Of a DNA stretch of 64,000 bases, positions 31,520-41,990 are shown piece by piece. The DNA is taken from assembly GCA_964017235.1 (NCBI GenBank), contig OZ024931.1:96676221-96740220 (forward strand), written 5' to 3'. The translations under genes and the position numbers were made by a program. Source of the DNA: Sabellastarte sp. h YS-2021 (taxonomy: Eukaryota > Annelida > Polychaeta > Sabellida > Sabellidae). The notes below the pieces were generated by a model. That model saw only the letters and a program-made list of their open reading frames with translations. It made no database searches and was not told the DNA's origin. How positions within the stretch are numbered: the first letter of the stretch is position 1; each line of letters opens with the position of its first letter.

Positions 31520-33630
31520 GTGAAAAGTGTTTCTTGTGTCATTCCATTGTCTTGTGTCCAACCTGCAACAAGTGTAAAACATGCTGCCTCCAATCCACCT
31601 GTAGGGGCTCGACTACAGAACTTTTGGCAAACTTGGCTGGATCTAGGGGCCGGTCCGAAAATAGTTCAAATCCTGAGGGAAGGTTATACCCTCCCTTTCC
31701 GGACCCGACCCAATCTTACAAGGTCTCCGACTGTCATAAGCCGTTATGTCAATCCTCACAGGAACAGCTACCTGTTGGAGGCATTACATCAGCTTATGAA
31801 CAAAGAGGCAATAGAACTGGTCCACAATCAAACATCTCTGGGGTTTTCAACCGACTCTTTCTAGTCCCCAAACCCAACAACAAATGGAGGCCAATACTGG
31901 ATTTAAGCAAACTAAACCTCTTCCTCAAGGTGGAGAAATTCAAAATGGAGACACCAGAAACCATCAGGACATCCCTCCAACAAGGGGAGTGGGTCACCTC
32001 AGTAGACTTCAAGGATGCCTACTTCCACATACCGATACAGGAACAATCCAGGAAATACCTAAGATTTCATGTCCAGGGCCGGACTTATCAATTCAAGGCA
32101 CTGCCCTTTGGTCTGTCCACAGCGCCCATGGAGTTCACTGTACTAGCCAAAGAGGTAAAACTGATGGCCATACGCAAGGGTATAAGAATCCACCAGTACC
32201 TAGACGACTGGTTGGTGAGGGCCAGATCCCTAGAAATTTGTCTCCAGCACACCCAAATTCTCATCAAAATGTGCCAGAACCTAGGCTGGCTGGTGAATTT
32301 GGAAAAATCAGAACTGGAACCCAAACAGGTCTTCAGTTTTGTAGGTTACCAATTCGACCTCAGGTTCGGCCGGGTCAGACCGACTCCGGACCGGTGGCGA
32401 AACCTTCAGGACAAAGTACAGACGCTTCTGTCTCTACCGGCCTGTCCGGTCCGGCAGTTTATGTCCCTGATAGGCCTTTTAACAGCCACAGAAAAACAGG
32501 TTCACCTCGGCCGACTACACATGAGACCTATACAGTGGCACCTCAAAAACAATTGGCGGGTACCAGAATCTCTAGAAAAGATTATCCCTCTACCAAGATC
32601 CCTACACCCTCACCTACAATGGTGGCTAGAGGAAGACAATGTGCTTCAAGGCCAACCATTACACCCAGTAAAACATGCTCTGCAAATATTTACAGACGCA
32701 TCAAAAGAAGGATGGGGCGCTCACTTAAACGAGCTCATTGCAAGAGGGTCCTGGTCGGTGCCGGAAAGCAAACTGCACATAAATTATCTGGAACTCAAAG
32801 CAGTGTTTCTAGCCCTCAAAGAGTTCCAAGACCTCTGTGTAGACAAAATCGTTCTAGTGGCAACCGACAATACTACAGTGGTAGCTTACATAAACAAGGA
32901 AGGGGGCATGAGGTCGGGCCCACTGTGTGCCCTACTGTGGAGAATCTTGACCTGGTGTTCCCAGCGACAAGTGACCCTAAAAGCCCGGCACATCCCAGGC
33001 CATCTCAATGTGATAGCAGACAAGCTATCCAGGCTGGGTCAGATCATCCAAACAGAGTGGTCCCTCCTTCCGGAAGTCTTTCAACAGATATGCAGCCAAT
33101 GGCACCAGCCTCAAATAGATCTCTTTGCCACGAGGTTCAACCACAAGTTACCTCAGTTTGTCTCTCCAGTACCGGACCCCCTGGCTGTAGCAGTGGATGC
33201 ACTTACTCTGTCATGGGACGAGCTGGATGCATACGCCTTCCCACCGACCGCCATATTGGGCAAAGTGGTGGAGAAGCTACTGGACTCCCCGTGCAAGAGA
33301 CTCATTCTGATTTCCCCTGGGTGGCCCAACATGCCTTGGTTTTGGGACCTAGTGGCCATGTCCAGTCAGGTCCCTCTAAGCCTACCCAACCTGCCCAGTC
33401 TTCTTACACAGCCCTTCAATCAGATCCCTCACAGAAATCTGACAAATCTAAATCTCCATGCCTGGCTCCTAGAGCCTCTAAAATCAAAGAACAGGGCTTC
33501 TCTGAGGCAGTGGCAGCAAGAATTGAGGCTCCTCAAAGAAGATCTACCAGATCAGTCTATGAGGCAAAGTGGACCATTTTTACAAAGTGGTGCGACGCTA
33601 ATCAGGTGGACTTCAGGTCACCACCTGTAA
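31520..33630 (+). pseudogene. DIRS family II reverse transcriptase/RNase H, one frameshift
   Basis: The N-terminal part (frame from about 31520 to 31845) holds 'LREGYTLPF' and 'LLEALHQLMNKEAIELV'. The frame then shifts near 31845 and continues 'NRLFLVPKPNNKWRPILDLS', 'VTSVDFKDAYFHIPI' (catalytic Asp), 'LPFGLSTAPMEFT' and 'HQYLDDWLVRA' (LDD box). RNase H has 'IFTDASKEGWGAHL', 'LELKAVFLALKEF', 'VATDNTTVVAYI' and 'LNVIADKLSRLG'. The DIRS-specific 'IDLFATRFNHKLPQFVSPVPD' region follows, to 33630. Comparison with related copies suggests one base is missing at the shift. All catalytic acids are otherwise present. No upstream ATG can be assigned with confidence. Confidence 0.85.
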
Positions 33631-34544
33631 AGTCGGTGGCTGACTTCCTAATGCACCTTTTTGAGGACAAGAAGTTACAGCCCAGCACCATTGATGGATA
33701 CAGGTCTGCCATTGCTGATAAACTGGGTAACACGACAGTCAGTATCAGCAAAGATGATAATCTCACTCGTCTCTTGGAAAGTTTCCACAGAGATAGACCC
33801 AAAGGGCGGAGGGGTATTCCCTCCTGGAACCTGTCCCTGGTGCTACACCAGCTGACCAAGGCCCCTTTTGAACCTCTCAGGGAAGCATCTCTGAAGCACC
33901 TGACCTTCAAAACTGTCTTCCTTTTAGCCCTAGGCTCTGGAAAAAGGAGGAGTGAGATCCATGCATGGCAGCACAAGAACATCAGACATCAGTCCGATTG
34001 GTCTAAGGTGTCTTTGTTCCCATCTCCCAGCTTTCTTTCCAAGAACCAGCTGGCCAAAGAGGGTCTGGAGAGTGTAGCCCCAGTGGTCATACCAGCCCTG
34101 GCTCCTACTCTAGATAAATCCCTCAAGTCTGACAGATCCCTTTGTCCAGTCAGAGCCTTGCGCTACTATTTGGACAGGACTTCAGACATAAGACAACACA
34201 AGGAGCTAGTCTTTGTCTCCTTCAAGAAAGGCTTCGATAAAGACATCTCCCCTGCCACTATCTCCTCATGGATCAAACAAACTGTGATCCTATGCTATGA
34301 GCTCTCTGATCATCAAGCCCATACCCTACATCAAGTTAAAGCTCATGATGTTAGGGCTTTCGCTGCTTCTAAGGCCTTCCAGTCGGGAGTCTCCTTGGAG
34401 CAGATCCTTTCAGCCTGCCACTGGAAGTCTCATAATACCTTCACTCAATTCTATCTGAAGGATGTGGCTTGGGCTGACTCAGAGCTCTACCATCTTGGTC
34501 CTGTTGTGGCTGCTCAGCAGATCCATCAACAGACCGGCACCTAG
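33400..34544 (+). CDS. DIRS family II tyrosine recombinase
   Basis: The recognisable protein starts near 33480 ('ASKIKEQGFSEAVAARIEAP') and ends at 34544. The same frame is open all the way back to 31884, over the RT gene. Core-binding part: 'SVYEAKWTIFTKWCDANQVD', 'STIDGYRSAIAD'. Catalytic part: 'LLALGSGKRRSEIHAW' (box I Arg), 'KAHDVRAFAASKAF' (HxxR), 'ACHWKSHNTF' (His/Trp) and 'FYLKDVAWAD' (Tyr). All expected residues are kept. The first ~150 nt overlap the RT ORF in another frame, so translation probably depends on frameshifting, splicing or internal initiation. It performs integration of the DIRS circle. Confidence 0.85.
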
Positions 34545-34917
34545 AGGAGATCTGTGCCTATGTATATAGTTGTACATATTTGTATATATTGCACGTATAG
34601 TTAAGAAGCATCAAAAAAAAAAAATAAATAAATAAAATCTCACGTACTTCCTCCGGGAGACTTGTTTTATGGGACTGAACTCATCCCTCTCTTCCCCTAC
34701 CTCAGAGCAGGTCTGTCAAAAAGGGGGGGGGGGGAGCAAGGTCGACTCTGACAGTTCCAGCCCGGTTAACCGGATGATGATATTCGACCATGGCCTTAGG
34801 GGTTTTGACTTCTAGGTCTTCCCAGGCTTAAAGGCAGAGTTTTCATTTAGCATGAGTTCACACAAGTCCCTAGTAGCTTACCCGCCGACCAAGCGGTAGT
34901 TATTCAGCTATTGTCCA
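34545..34917. other. DIRS family II 3' untranslated region
   Basis: Contains an A-rich 'aaaataaataaataaaat' stretch near 34615, poly-G near 34725, and segments such as 'gggactgaactcatccctct' shared with 57715-57740 of copy 2. Confidence 0.6.
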
Positions 34918-35010
34918 TTGGATAGGATGTATTAACGCAATAAAATTGCAAATTTAATAAGTAAATTAAATTTTTATAAGTTAATACCCTATCCAATGGA
35001 CACACAAGAC
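34918..35010. repeat. DIRS family II internal complementary region
   Basis: The left half ('agctattgtccattggatag' to 'acgcaataaaa') is the reverse complement of the element's first bases (21970-22005). The right half ('ttgcaaatttaataag' to 'accctatccaatgg') is the reverse complement of the last bases (35220-35279). The join corresponds to the two ends fused in a circle. Confidence 0.85.
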
Positions 35011-35057
35011 CCTCCCACCGACCCCGCTTTCAGTCTACTAGGGGTCTAATAGGTTTA

Positions 35058-35279
35058 GACAACAAAAAAGATGCTATGACGTCACGCTGTCTAGACAGGA
35101 AGGAAGTACGACACGCCATCTGGCGAGTGCACAGTACTGGGCCGGCCTAGCCGGTGGAGACACAGGACGTCTTTTTCTGACGTTTGGCGGGCCGGTCCGC
35201 GCCGACCGGATAAGCTATTGTCCATTGGATAGGGTATTAACTTATAAAAATTTAATTTACTTATTAAATTTGCAATTTT
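35058..35279. repeat. DIRS family II right inverted terminal repeat
   Basis: Inverse of the left repeat over about 190 bp. The terminal 50 bases ('gtattaacttataaaaattt' to 'gcaatttt') are right-end specific. Confidence 0.85.
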
Positions 35280-35945
35280 CTCATTTACTATTGTAGGGAT
35301 TTCTCTCATTTCTTGCATATATGTACTAGGCTATAAGTAGATTCCCTTGTGTGAGTATCAGACCTGGATCTGTCTTAATTTTTTTATGAATTTTTAAAAT
35401 AATTTTTACCCCACACCCCTTAAGGGCTGTCAGGGTATTGTTTTCACCCATGTCCGGATGGGTGGGCGGACGGTGGGAAAAAGTTTGTCCGGCCTGTATC
35501 TCAGAAACTGTAAGGTGTCGGACGTTGATACTTGGTACAGACATTGGTTAGGGGGTGTGGGTGTGTAATGTCATGGTGTGACCTTGATTTAACCTTTGAC
35601 CTTGCCGTAGTGACCTTGAGTTTAAAAATCTTGTCCGGGCCATATCTCAAACCGTAAGGTTTAGGAAGTTGATACTTGGTAGGGACATTGGTTAGGGGGT
35701 GTAGGTGTGCAACATCATGGTCTGACCTTGATTTGGCCTTTGACCTTGCCGTAGTGACCTTGACCAATAAAATCTTGTTTGGGCTATATATCAGAAACCG
35801 CAAGGTGTAGTAAGTTGATATTTGGTAGAGACATTGGTTAGGGGTTGTAGGTGTGAAACGTCATAGTGTGACCTTGGTTTGACCTTGCCGTAGTGACCTT
35901 GACCTATAAAATCTTGTCCAAGCTATATCTAGGCAACCGTAATGT
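35280..35945. repeat. Dispersed repeat with about three 150-bp tandem units
   Basis: The first 200 bp ('gtagggatttctctc' to 'ctggatctg') recur at 43880-43985. From about 35480, units of the 'gaccttgacctataaaatc' family occur, and the last is cut by the Harbinger element at about 35945. Confidence 0.7.
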
Positions 35946-36563
35946 GGGTGTTCCACCACACGACTAAGCTTCCCGGTTAAGGGTTTTTGGGAGTCGGTTT
36001 CAAATATTTGCTTAGTCCCAGACGTCCTGTAAGGGTCGGTAGTTGTCGGTTGTGGCCGTGAGAGAAATCAAACATGTTTGATATTTCTCATGACTCAAAC
36101 CGATTCCTATTTCCCGCCGTCAACAAAATGTCCACTCCCAAGCTTCCTTAGGCCTCCTCAGACCCAAATTTACACAATCCTATGTTGTCCCAGGTGTCCT
36201 GTGACCCTTAGTCCCAGACCTCTGTACCGTAGTCCCAGGAAGCCTGTTTGGCAGTCCCCGACTTATAACAGATCTTTGAAGTTTCATGCATGTGAAAGGG
36301 AATCGGTTTCATTAGTCCCAGGAAGCCTCAGACCGTCTCAGGTGTCCTGGGACTAAGAAATCTGGGTCTGGGACTAAGCCCCGACTAAGAGAAGCCAACA
36401 CTATCTGATCCAAGCCGGCATCCTCAGGCCGCCTGGGACAACACAAATTTAGTCTGCGACGGTCTGAGGACGCCCCAGGAGGCCTGGGACTAAGAACCGA
36501 TTAAGAGCCGACTGTTTTCCGCGCGTCGGAAATTAAAACGAGGCAATGAGGGGGTCTGGGACT

Positions 36564-36571
36564 ATATAAGC
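36564..36571 (+). promoter_or_regulatory. Possible TATA box for the Harbinger DNA-binding protein gene
   Basis: 'ctatataag' in a GC-rich setting about 175 bases before the ATG, with pyrimidine-rich 'cattctcattg' about 25-30 bases downstream as a plausible start region. Based on sequence only. Confidence 0.4.
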
Positions 36572-36742
36572 GACCGCGCACACATTCTCATTGTTACTGA
36601 CTATTTGGCTACTGAGAGACGTGTGTCACTGTTTTGTAGGGGTTTTTAGTTTTTTAAATATCATATAATACTTGAGCTTAAGGCAAATTTTACAGTTAGG
36701 AGACACATTTTACTTTTTTTTTTATTACTATTGACTGGAGTC

Positions 36743-37777
36743 ATGAGGAAAGAGAAAGGAAGGAAGAGAGGAAAGAAAAAGATGGATGAGAGGCAAGAGG
36801 AGAGGGAGAAGGAAAGTGGAGAGGTGGATGAAAGGATTGAGGAAAGGACGGAGGAGGGTACAGAGGAGGGTACACAAGAGACTGAGGAGCGATTGAAACT
36901 TACTGAGGAAGCTTGCGAAGAAGAAGAGAGGTGTGAGGAGGATTTAGAGAGTCACTCGGCACCCGAGAGAGCCAGGGTCTGTTCAACTTTCAGCCAAGAA
37001 ACTGCAATATTGGAGTTTGTGAAGGAGCATCCAGAGCTCTACGACAAGGAGCATGCACGTTTCCATGACAGACAGAAGAAGGAGGCTCTCTGGGCAGAAA
37101 TCTCTGCAGAACTGAAGCTCCAGCCCTTTGATGTCAGAAGATGGTTCGAATCCCAGCGAACGCGTTATGGCAAGCTGTCAAAACTACAATCTGGCCAAGC
37201 CCCAAGGGAGATGACCAAGAGACAGTCCTGGGTCTACCAGCAGATGGGTTTCCTTTATACCCATATCAGACGAAAGGGGGCCAGCAGAAGTTCAGGGTTC
37301 GAGGCCAGTCCAAATACCAGCAAGCAGGACGAATCTCGTGGGTCTACTACTGATACAGAACACCTCGAGTCCAGTGTCCTCAGGGAGAGTAGGAGTCAAC
37401 CTAGGTTCACATCTACACCAGTTTCAACAGACTCCAAGATACTCGAGCACTTTGACCAGATGAGGACATTGATCTCAGGTTTCCTGCAGCAGAAGTCAGA
37501 CAGGCAGCCCTTCTTTAACTACGTGGCATCAGAGGCTGAAAAGATGACCCAAGAGGAATTTGAGGACCTTAAGGGCAGAATTTTTAGAGATATTGAAAGC
37601 ATTAAGAGTAACCGTAGACGTCAACCACTAGCCAGAAGATCAGCCACTATTACCACAGAGTCCCAGAGGGTCGGGATACTGCCAACAACCACTCAACAGG
37701 CGTCTACTTCCACCCAAGCAGCAGCTAGCAGCAGTTACGTCATTCATAACCCCCATCATTGTAAAGAAAACCAGTAA
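36743..37777 (+). CDS. Harbinger Myb/MADF-like DNA-binding protein
   Basis: 344 aa from the ATG at 36743. An in-frame TTG upstream at 36731 is less likely. Residues 1-75 are highly charged (Lys/Arg then Glu-rich, coiled-coil-like). About 80-165 form a MADF/Myb-SANT-like domain: 'ILEFVKEHPELYDKEHARFH', 'LWAEISAELKL', 'DVRRWFESQRTRYGKL' and 'SWVYQQMGFLYTHI'. The C-terminal part has 'FFNYVASEAEKMTQEEFEDL', resembling the BESS-type tail of such proteins. In PIF/Harbinger elements this second protein binds the ends and helps bring the transposase to the nucleus. The frame is open and looks undamaged. Confidence 0.75.
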   Translation: MRKEKGRKRGKKKMDERQEEREKESGEVDERIEERTEEGTEEGTQETEERLKLTEEACEEEERCEEDLESHSAPERARVCSTFSQETAILEFVKEHPELYDKEHARFHDRQKKEALWAEISAELKLQPFDVRRWFESQRTRYGKLSKLQSGQAPREMTKRQSWVYQQMGFLYTHIRRKGASRSSGFEASPNTSKQDESRGSTTDTEHLESSVLRESRSQPRFTSTPVSTDSKILEHFDQMRTLISGFLQQKSDRQPFFNYVASEAEKMTQEEFEDLKGRIFRDIESIKSNRRRQPLARRSATITTESQRVGILPTTTQQASTSTQAAASSSYVIHNPHHCKENQ

Positions 37778-38036
37778 GGTGGTTATATTTCCTAAATATT
37801 TGTGAAGTGGAGTAAAATATTTTAATTTTAAGATTTCCAGGAAAACATTTCTGTTTCAAATATTTTTCCCCCCCAAAAAAAACAAATGTAGGTAAAATTA
37901 GGATGTAGCTTTCAAAATATATGCCATATTTATTCCATTTAGGAAGTTATGTTTGGCTTTGTGTGTTTCTTTTGATAATTATGTTTAGCACTGGGTTTGT
38001 CTGTATGTTAGTTGGCTGACTGGCATTTATTTCTGT
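37778..38036. other. Harbinger interior, 3' of DNA-binding gene
   Basis: AT-rich sequence with no gene. It includes a C8 and A8 run at about 37870. Confidence 0.4.
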
Positions 38037-38570
38037 CTGTTTGTTGGGTGGATGAATTATGTTGGCCATGGGGTTTGTCTGTTTGTTGGGTGGGTGAATT
38101 ATGTTGGCCATGGGTTTTGTTTGTTTATTGGTTGCGTGACTTCTGTCAGGCATTGGGTTTGTCTGTTTGTTGGGTGGGTGAATTATGTTGGCCATGGGGT
38201 TTGTCTGTTTGTTGGTTGCGTGACTTCTGTCGGGCATTGGGTTTGTCTGTTTGTTGGGTGGGTGAATTATGTTGGCCATGGGGTTTGTCTGTTTGTTGGT
38301 TGCGTGACTTCTGTCGGGCATTGGGTTTGTCTGTTTGTTGGGTGGGTGAATTATGTTGGCCATGGGGTTTGTCTGTTTGTTGGTTGCGTGACTTCTGTCG
38401 GGCATTGGGTTTGTCTGTTTGTTGGGTGGGTGAATTATGTTGGCCATGGGGTTTGTCTGTTTGTTGGTTGCGTGACTTCTGTCGGGCATTGGGTTTATCT
38501 GTTTGTTGGGTGGGTGAATTATGTTGGCCATGGGGTTTGTGTCTGTCTGTTGGTTGCATGACTTCTGTTT
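38037..38570. repeat. 84-bp tandem array inside the Harbinger element
   Basis: About six copies of an 84-bp unit made of two related 42-bp halves, 'tgttgggtgggtgaattatg' and 'tgttggttgcgtgacttctg', each with 'gggtttgtctgtttgttg'. Because 84 is divisible by 3, long open frames exist on both strands (for example 38012-38575 plus and 37947-38600 minus). These are by-products of the repeat, not genes. Confidence 0.85.
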
Positions 38571-38686
38571 GGTAATGTTTGGGTTATTTTGAACAAGCAT
38601 AGCTGATTAATTGTTTTTGGAATATTTGGTAGTCCTGAAAAGGACTGGTTATTAGTCCTGAAAAGGACTGGTTACTGCAGCAGGAG

Positions 38687-39927
38687 TTATATTCTGCCAT
38701 CTTGCCAGGCCACTGCTCCTTCATTATTGAAGTAGTCCTTGAGGTAATCCCTCTGTCTTTTGGCTTCTCTAGCAGGGTTTCTGTCTGGACCAACACCAGC
38801 AGCACCACCAATCAGTCGACAATCACCAGGCACATCATCATCTTCATCATCTCCAGGCTCTTGACCACCATGTTGACCTTGATACTGGCTTCTCAGTATG
38901 TTGTGCAGAACCACACAGGTCATGACCACATCCCTGACTGTTTCTGGGGGTAATTCAATAGTAGTCAACATCACTCTGAATCTTGAGACCAGGATGCCAA
39001 AAGCATTCTCAACAACTCTCCTGGCCCTTGATATTCTTTAGTTGGCAATCCTTTCCTCTCTGGTTAACATCCTTCTTCCATAGGGTTTCATCAGCCAGGT
39101 CTTCAGGGCAAAGGCATCATCTGCTAAAATGAAGTAGGGGACATCTCTACCACCCTGTGTTATAGGAGCTGGGTCAGGGAAGCCTATCCTGCCATCCTCA
39201 ATCCTCCACTTCAGCTGACAGGCATTAAATATCTGGGCATCTGAGCAAGATCCAGCTGTAATCACATCCACCCATCTGAACTTGTACTGTCCATCTACCA
39301 AGGCCAACATTACTATGGAAAAGAACCCCTTGTAGTTGTGGTACAGGGCACCAGAGTTCTTGGGTTTCTTCAGGGCCACATGCTTGCCATCAAGGGCACC
39401 CAGGGCATGTGGAACATTCCACCTGATCCTGAATTCCCTTTCCAGTTCTTTCCACTCATCTGGAGTAGTAGGACATCTGAGGTACTCTCTGGTGAACTCA
39501 TCCTGGATGGCCCTGCAGACCTCTTGTAGAAACTTGGTAATGGTGGATCTTCCAACCCTGAACTGACAGGATAATGATGTGTATGACTCTCCAGTGGCCA
39601 GATATCTGATGGTGAGGGCTAACTTTTCCCCAACACTGATTGGAGCTCTGTAGTTGGTGGCCTGCCTGGCTAGACGTGGTTCCAGTCTGGTCTTTATCAT
39701 TTCAAAGAATTCTGGGGTCATCCTCATGTAGTCGGTGAATCCTGGAATGTCTGTGGCATACAGTTCAGCCATAATGTTGTGGTAGGCCCCCTCTCCTCTC
39801 TCTGTAGTAGCCATGGCCTGACCCACATGTTGTGCCTTCTTCTAGGTCTCTGTATGGCTGGTGGTGGTGGTGATGGAGGTGCTTGTGGTGGTTGCTGTGG
39901 TCGACGTAGAAATAGCAAATACATCAT
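38687..39927 (-). pseudogene. PIF/Harbinger transposase (DDE), nonsense and frameshift
   Basis: From the ATG at 39927 the N terminus reads 'MMYLLFLRRPQQPP' and 'NMWVRPWLLQREERG'. A one-base loss in a G run near 39790 moves the rest to another frame: 'AYHNIMAELYATD', 'LALTIRYLATGESYTSLSCQ' (helix-turn-helix) and 'HALGALDGKHVALKKP' (first Asp). Next come 'YFILADDAFALKTWLMKPY' (second Asp) and, after a TAA stop at 39038-39040, 'RARRVVENAFGIL' (Glu). The C terminus runs to 38687. The DDE residues and expected spacing are all visible, and the total of about 410 codons is normal for the family. It would cut and paste the element if intact. Confidence 0.85.
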
Positions 39928-40425
39928 TATTTGTAACTGAATAAAAACTAAAAAAAGTTGTTGCTGAAGGTGGCATCCTGCTATGTTGCTATAAAAGTAA
40001 TGATAATTAGATCGCGGAATTTATATATATACCCAGAAAATCCAGGTTTTCTGCAAAACAAGAATCGGCCACATTGGTCTGGGGAAGACTGAGGAGGCCT
40101 GAGGACGCCGGGACTTAATCGGGGGTTAGTCGGGGCTTAGTCCCAGGAGGCCTGAGGTGTCCTGGGACCCAGTTGGTATGTGTACGACAGGATCGTGGTT
40201 GAAACCGACCAGAAAACTGGCTTAATCGGTTCTTAGTCCCAGACCAGTCGGGGACTGTCTGGGGCCGCCTGGGGCCTCCTCAGGCTTCCTGAGGCCGATC
40301 TGTACTTAATCCCAGGCTTTGATACCGATCCAGTATTCCCGCCCATTTTACCATTTTCTTCACCGACTGTCCACAATTAAGGGTCGCCGACAGGATCGGG
40401 CCTTAGTCCTTTGGTGGAACAGGGG

Positions 40426-41190
40426 CATTAGGTGTAGGAAGTTGATACTTGGTAGGGACATTGGCTAGGGTGTGTAGATGTATAACATCATAGTGTGACA
40501 TTGATTTGACCTTTGACCTTGCCATGGTGACCTTGACCTATAATGCCTTGTCCGGGCTATGGTTCGGAAACCATAAGTTGCAGGAAGTTGATATTTGGTA
40601 GGGACATTGGTCACGGGTTATAGGTGTGCAACATCATGGTGTGACCTGGATTTGACCTTTGATCTTGCATATCTGATGCTATTGTATCTCTCTACAGGGA
40701 TATGTGATACTATTTTATTTCTCTTATGTCTCTCATATCTTTTTACTTGAATCTTGGTTGTTGCACCTTTGGGTGTCTTTGGATGTAGATTAAGCACTAT
40801 TAAAGTCATATGAGAATTCATTAAGGGTTTTACTTTTGCAACTTCCCATTGTAACAGATGGTATTGCATCAAGTGAGTCACAGGTTTTGACCAAACTCCA
40901 CATATAAGCAAGTATTGCCACATCTGTATGTGTGGGTAATATTCAAAACATTCAAATCATAATTCGACCATACATAATTATGATATTTTCATTGACACCT
41001 ATTCTCCAGTTAAGAAATTGTACAGCTTCATAACTTTAGGTTTACTGAATTGTCTTGTTTTAATGATTAATCTTTACATGCAGTGCTCTGACAGTATCTC
41101 AACCTGTGTACTGTTTCACTACTTCTATATCTCATTTTGTTGAAAAATATTTCCCCAGGCTGTGGGGTACGGGCATCTCTGATGCTATTT
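40426..41190. repeat. Dispersed repeat: tandem units and tail
   Basis: Continues the 150-bp array interrupted by the Harbinger element (to about 40670). The same tail as 21561-21969 follows: 'gttgcacctttgggtgtctt', 'cttcccattgtaacagatgg', 'gctgtggggtacgggcatct'. Confidence 0.65.
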
Positions 41191-41560
41191 TTAATGCATT
41201 AAAAGTCATACAATCATGCACTAAGTCACTTATTGTATCCCCGGACGAAAGTCGGATACTTAGGATTCAGTACGGTCACGCCGCCACCGCCGCCGCAGAG
41301 ATTTCCTTTTGGACGCGATAACTTAAAAAATATTTTAGTTAGAACTTTCAAATTTGGTATGTGGGTATATATGGGCAATGCCACAAACGTTATTGTTTTG
41401 TGACCTTGATCTTCAATCTCAAGGTCACTGGTGGCCTCTTAAAGGTCAGTTTTTGGCCATTTTTTCACTTTTTGGCCCAGTTCTCCTATACAGAAAGTCA
41501 GATCATCCTATGGCTGGTATATATAATACATATATATGTCCTCTGTAAGCATGCAGAAAT
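41191..41560. other. Repeat-derived sequence with a GC-rich CCG-repeat patch
   Basis: Includes 'cacgccgccaccgccgcc' near 41278 and 'gaccttgatcttcaatctca'. A similar CCG patch is found at 57905-57930. No gene. Confidence 0.4.
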
Positions 41561-41990
41561 TTGACCTTGAAGCTCTTCATTGAAAGTCATCCACTGACCG
41601 CCAAAGTACCTGACCGAGGGTCATTTTTGGCCTTTTTTGAGATATTTTCACACTTAATGCTGACTATATTGCATGGAAACTATTGAAAATGGCTTTGAAA
41701 GTTGAGTACATGATGGACTTCTACCATCCAGGCTTACTGGTTACAGATCTTCATTTAAGGTCATCCACTGACCACCAAAGTACCTGACCAATGGTCATTT
41801 TTGGCAAATTTGGAGATATTTTCACACTTAATGCTGACTACATTGCATGGAAACTATGGAAAATGGCTTTGGAGATTGAGTACATGATGGAGTACAACCA
41901 TCCAGGCTTACCGGTTACAGATCTTCATTTAAGGTCATCCACTGACCACCAAAGTACCTGACCGAGGGTCATTTTTGGCCCTCTATTTGT
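41561..41990. repeat. Tandem repeat, about 175-bp unit, nearly three copies
   Basis: Units carry 'gtcatccactgaccaccaaa' (or gaccgcc), 'acctgaccgagggtcatttt', 'cacttaatgctgactac' and 'gatggagtacaaccatccag'. Confidence 0.7.

Larger units (their letters stand above)
21970..35279 (+). mobile_element. DIRS-like retrotransposon, family II, copy 1 (near complete; contains a nested Ngaro-like element)
   Basis: The left end is 'ttttattgcgttaatac', and the right end finishes 'aatttgcaatttt'. The inverted repeats 21970-22160 and about 35058-35245 match closely, and the complementary region is at 34918-35010. The order is gag (22274-24427), RT/RNase H (about 31520-33630) and YR (to 34544). Between gag and RT, 24566-31464 is a separate element. 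Without it the DIRS is about 6.4 kb, a normal size for the group. Only one clear coding lesion is seen (frameshift near 31845). DIRS elements integrate through their tyrosine recombinase and do not make staggered-cut duplications. Confidence 0.9.
35946..40425. mobile_element. PIF/Harbinger DNA transposon
   Basis: The ends carry short inverted repeats ('TGTTCCACCA' left; 'TGGTGGAACA' right, then 'ACTAAG' pairs). The element sits inside a tandem unit whose sequence resumes after 40425 ('taggtgtaggaagttgatac'). The flanking bases 'taa' and 'tta' fit the 3-bp TAA/TTA duplication of Harbinger, with one mismatch. Subterminal regions (36000-36560 and 40080-40400) are full of GC-rich motifs of the type 'gtcccaggaggcctg'. 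It encodes a DNA-binding protein (plus strand) and a transposase (minus strand) converging on an 84-bp repeat array. The transposase is broken, so this copy is probably inactive alone. Confidence 0.8.

Noticed and set aside
31402-31840. RT frame starting at 31402 as the true DIRS RT start
   Set aside because: This frame begins inside repeat B2 of the nested element and only joins RT after the frameshift. The conserved RT N terminus is in another frame.
38037-38570. Regularly spaced repeats that could suggest a CRISPR array
   Set aside because: The sequence between the repeats is itself repeated, there are no unique spacers, and the genome is eukaryotic.
38012-38600. Long open frames on both strands encoding repetitive Cys/Trp-rich or Asn/Gln-rich proteins
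   Set aside because: They are translations of an 84-bp tandem array whose unit is a multiple of three; no start context or similarity supports a gene.
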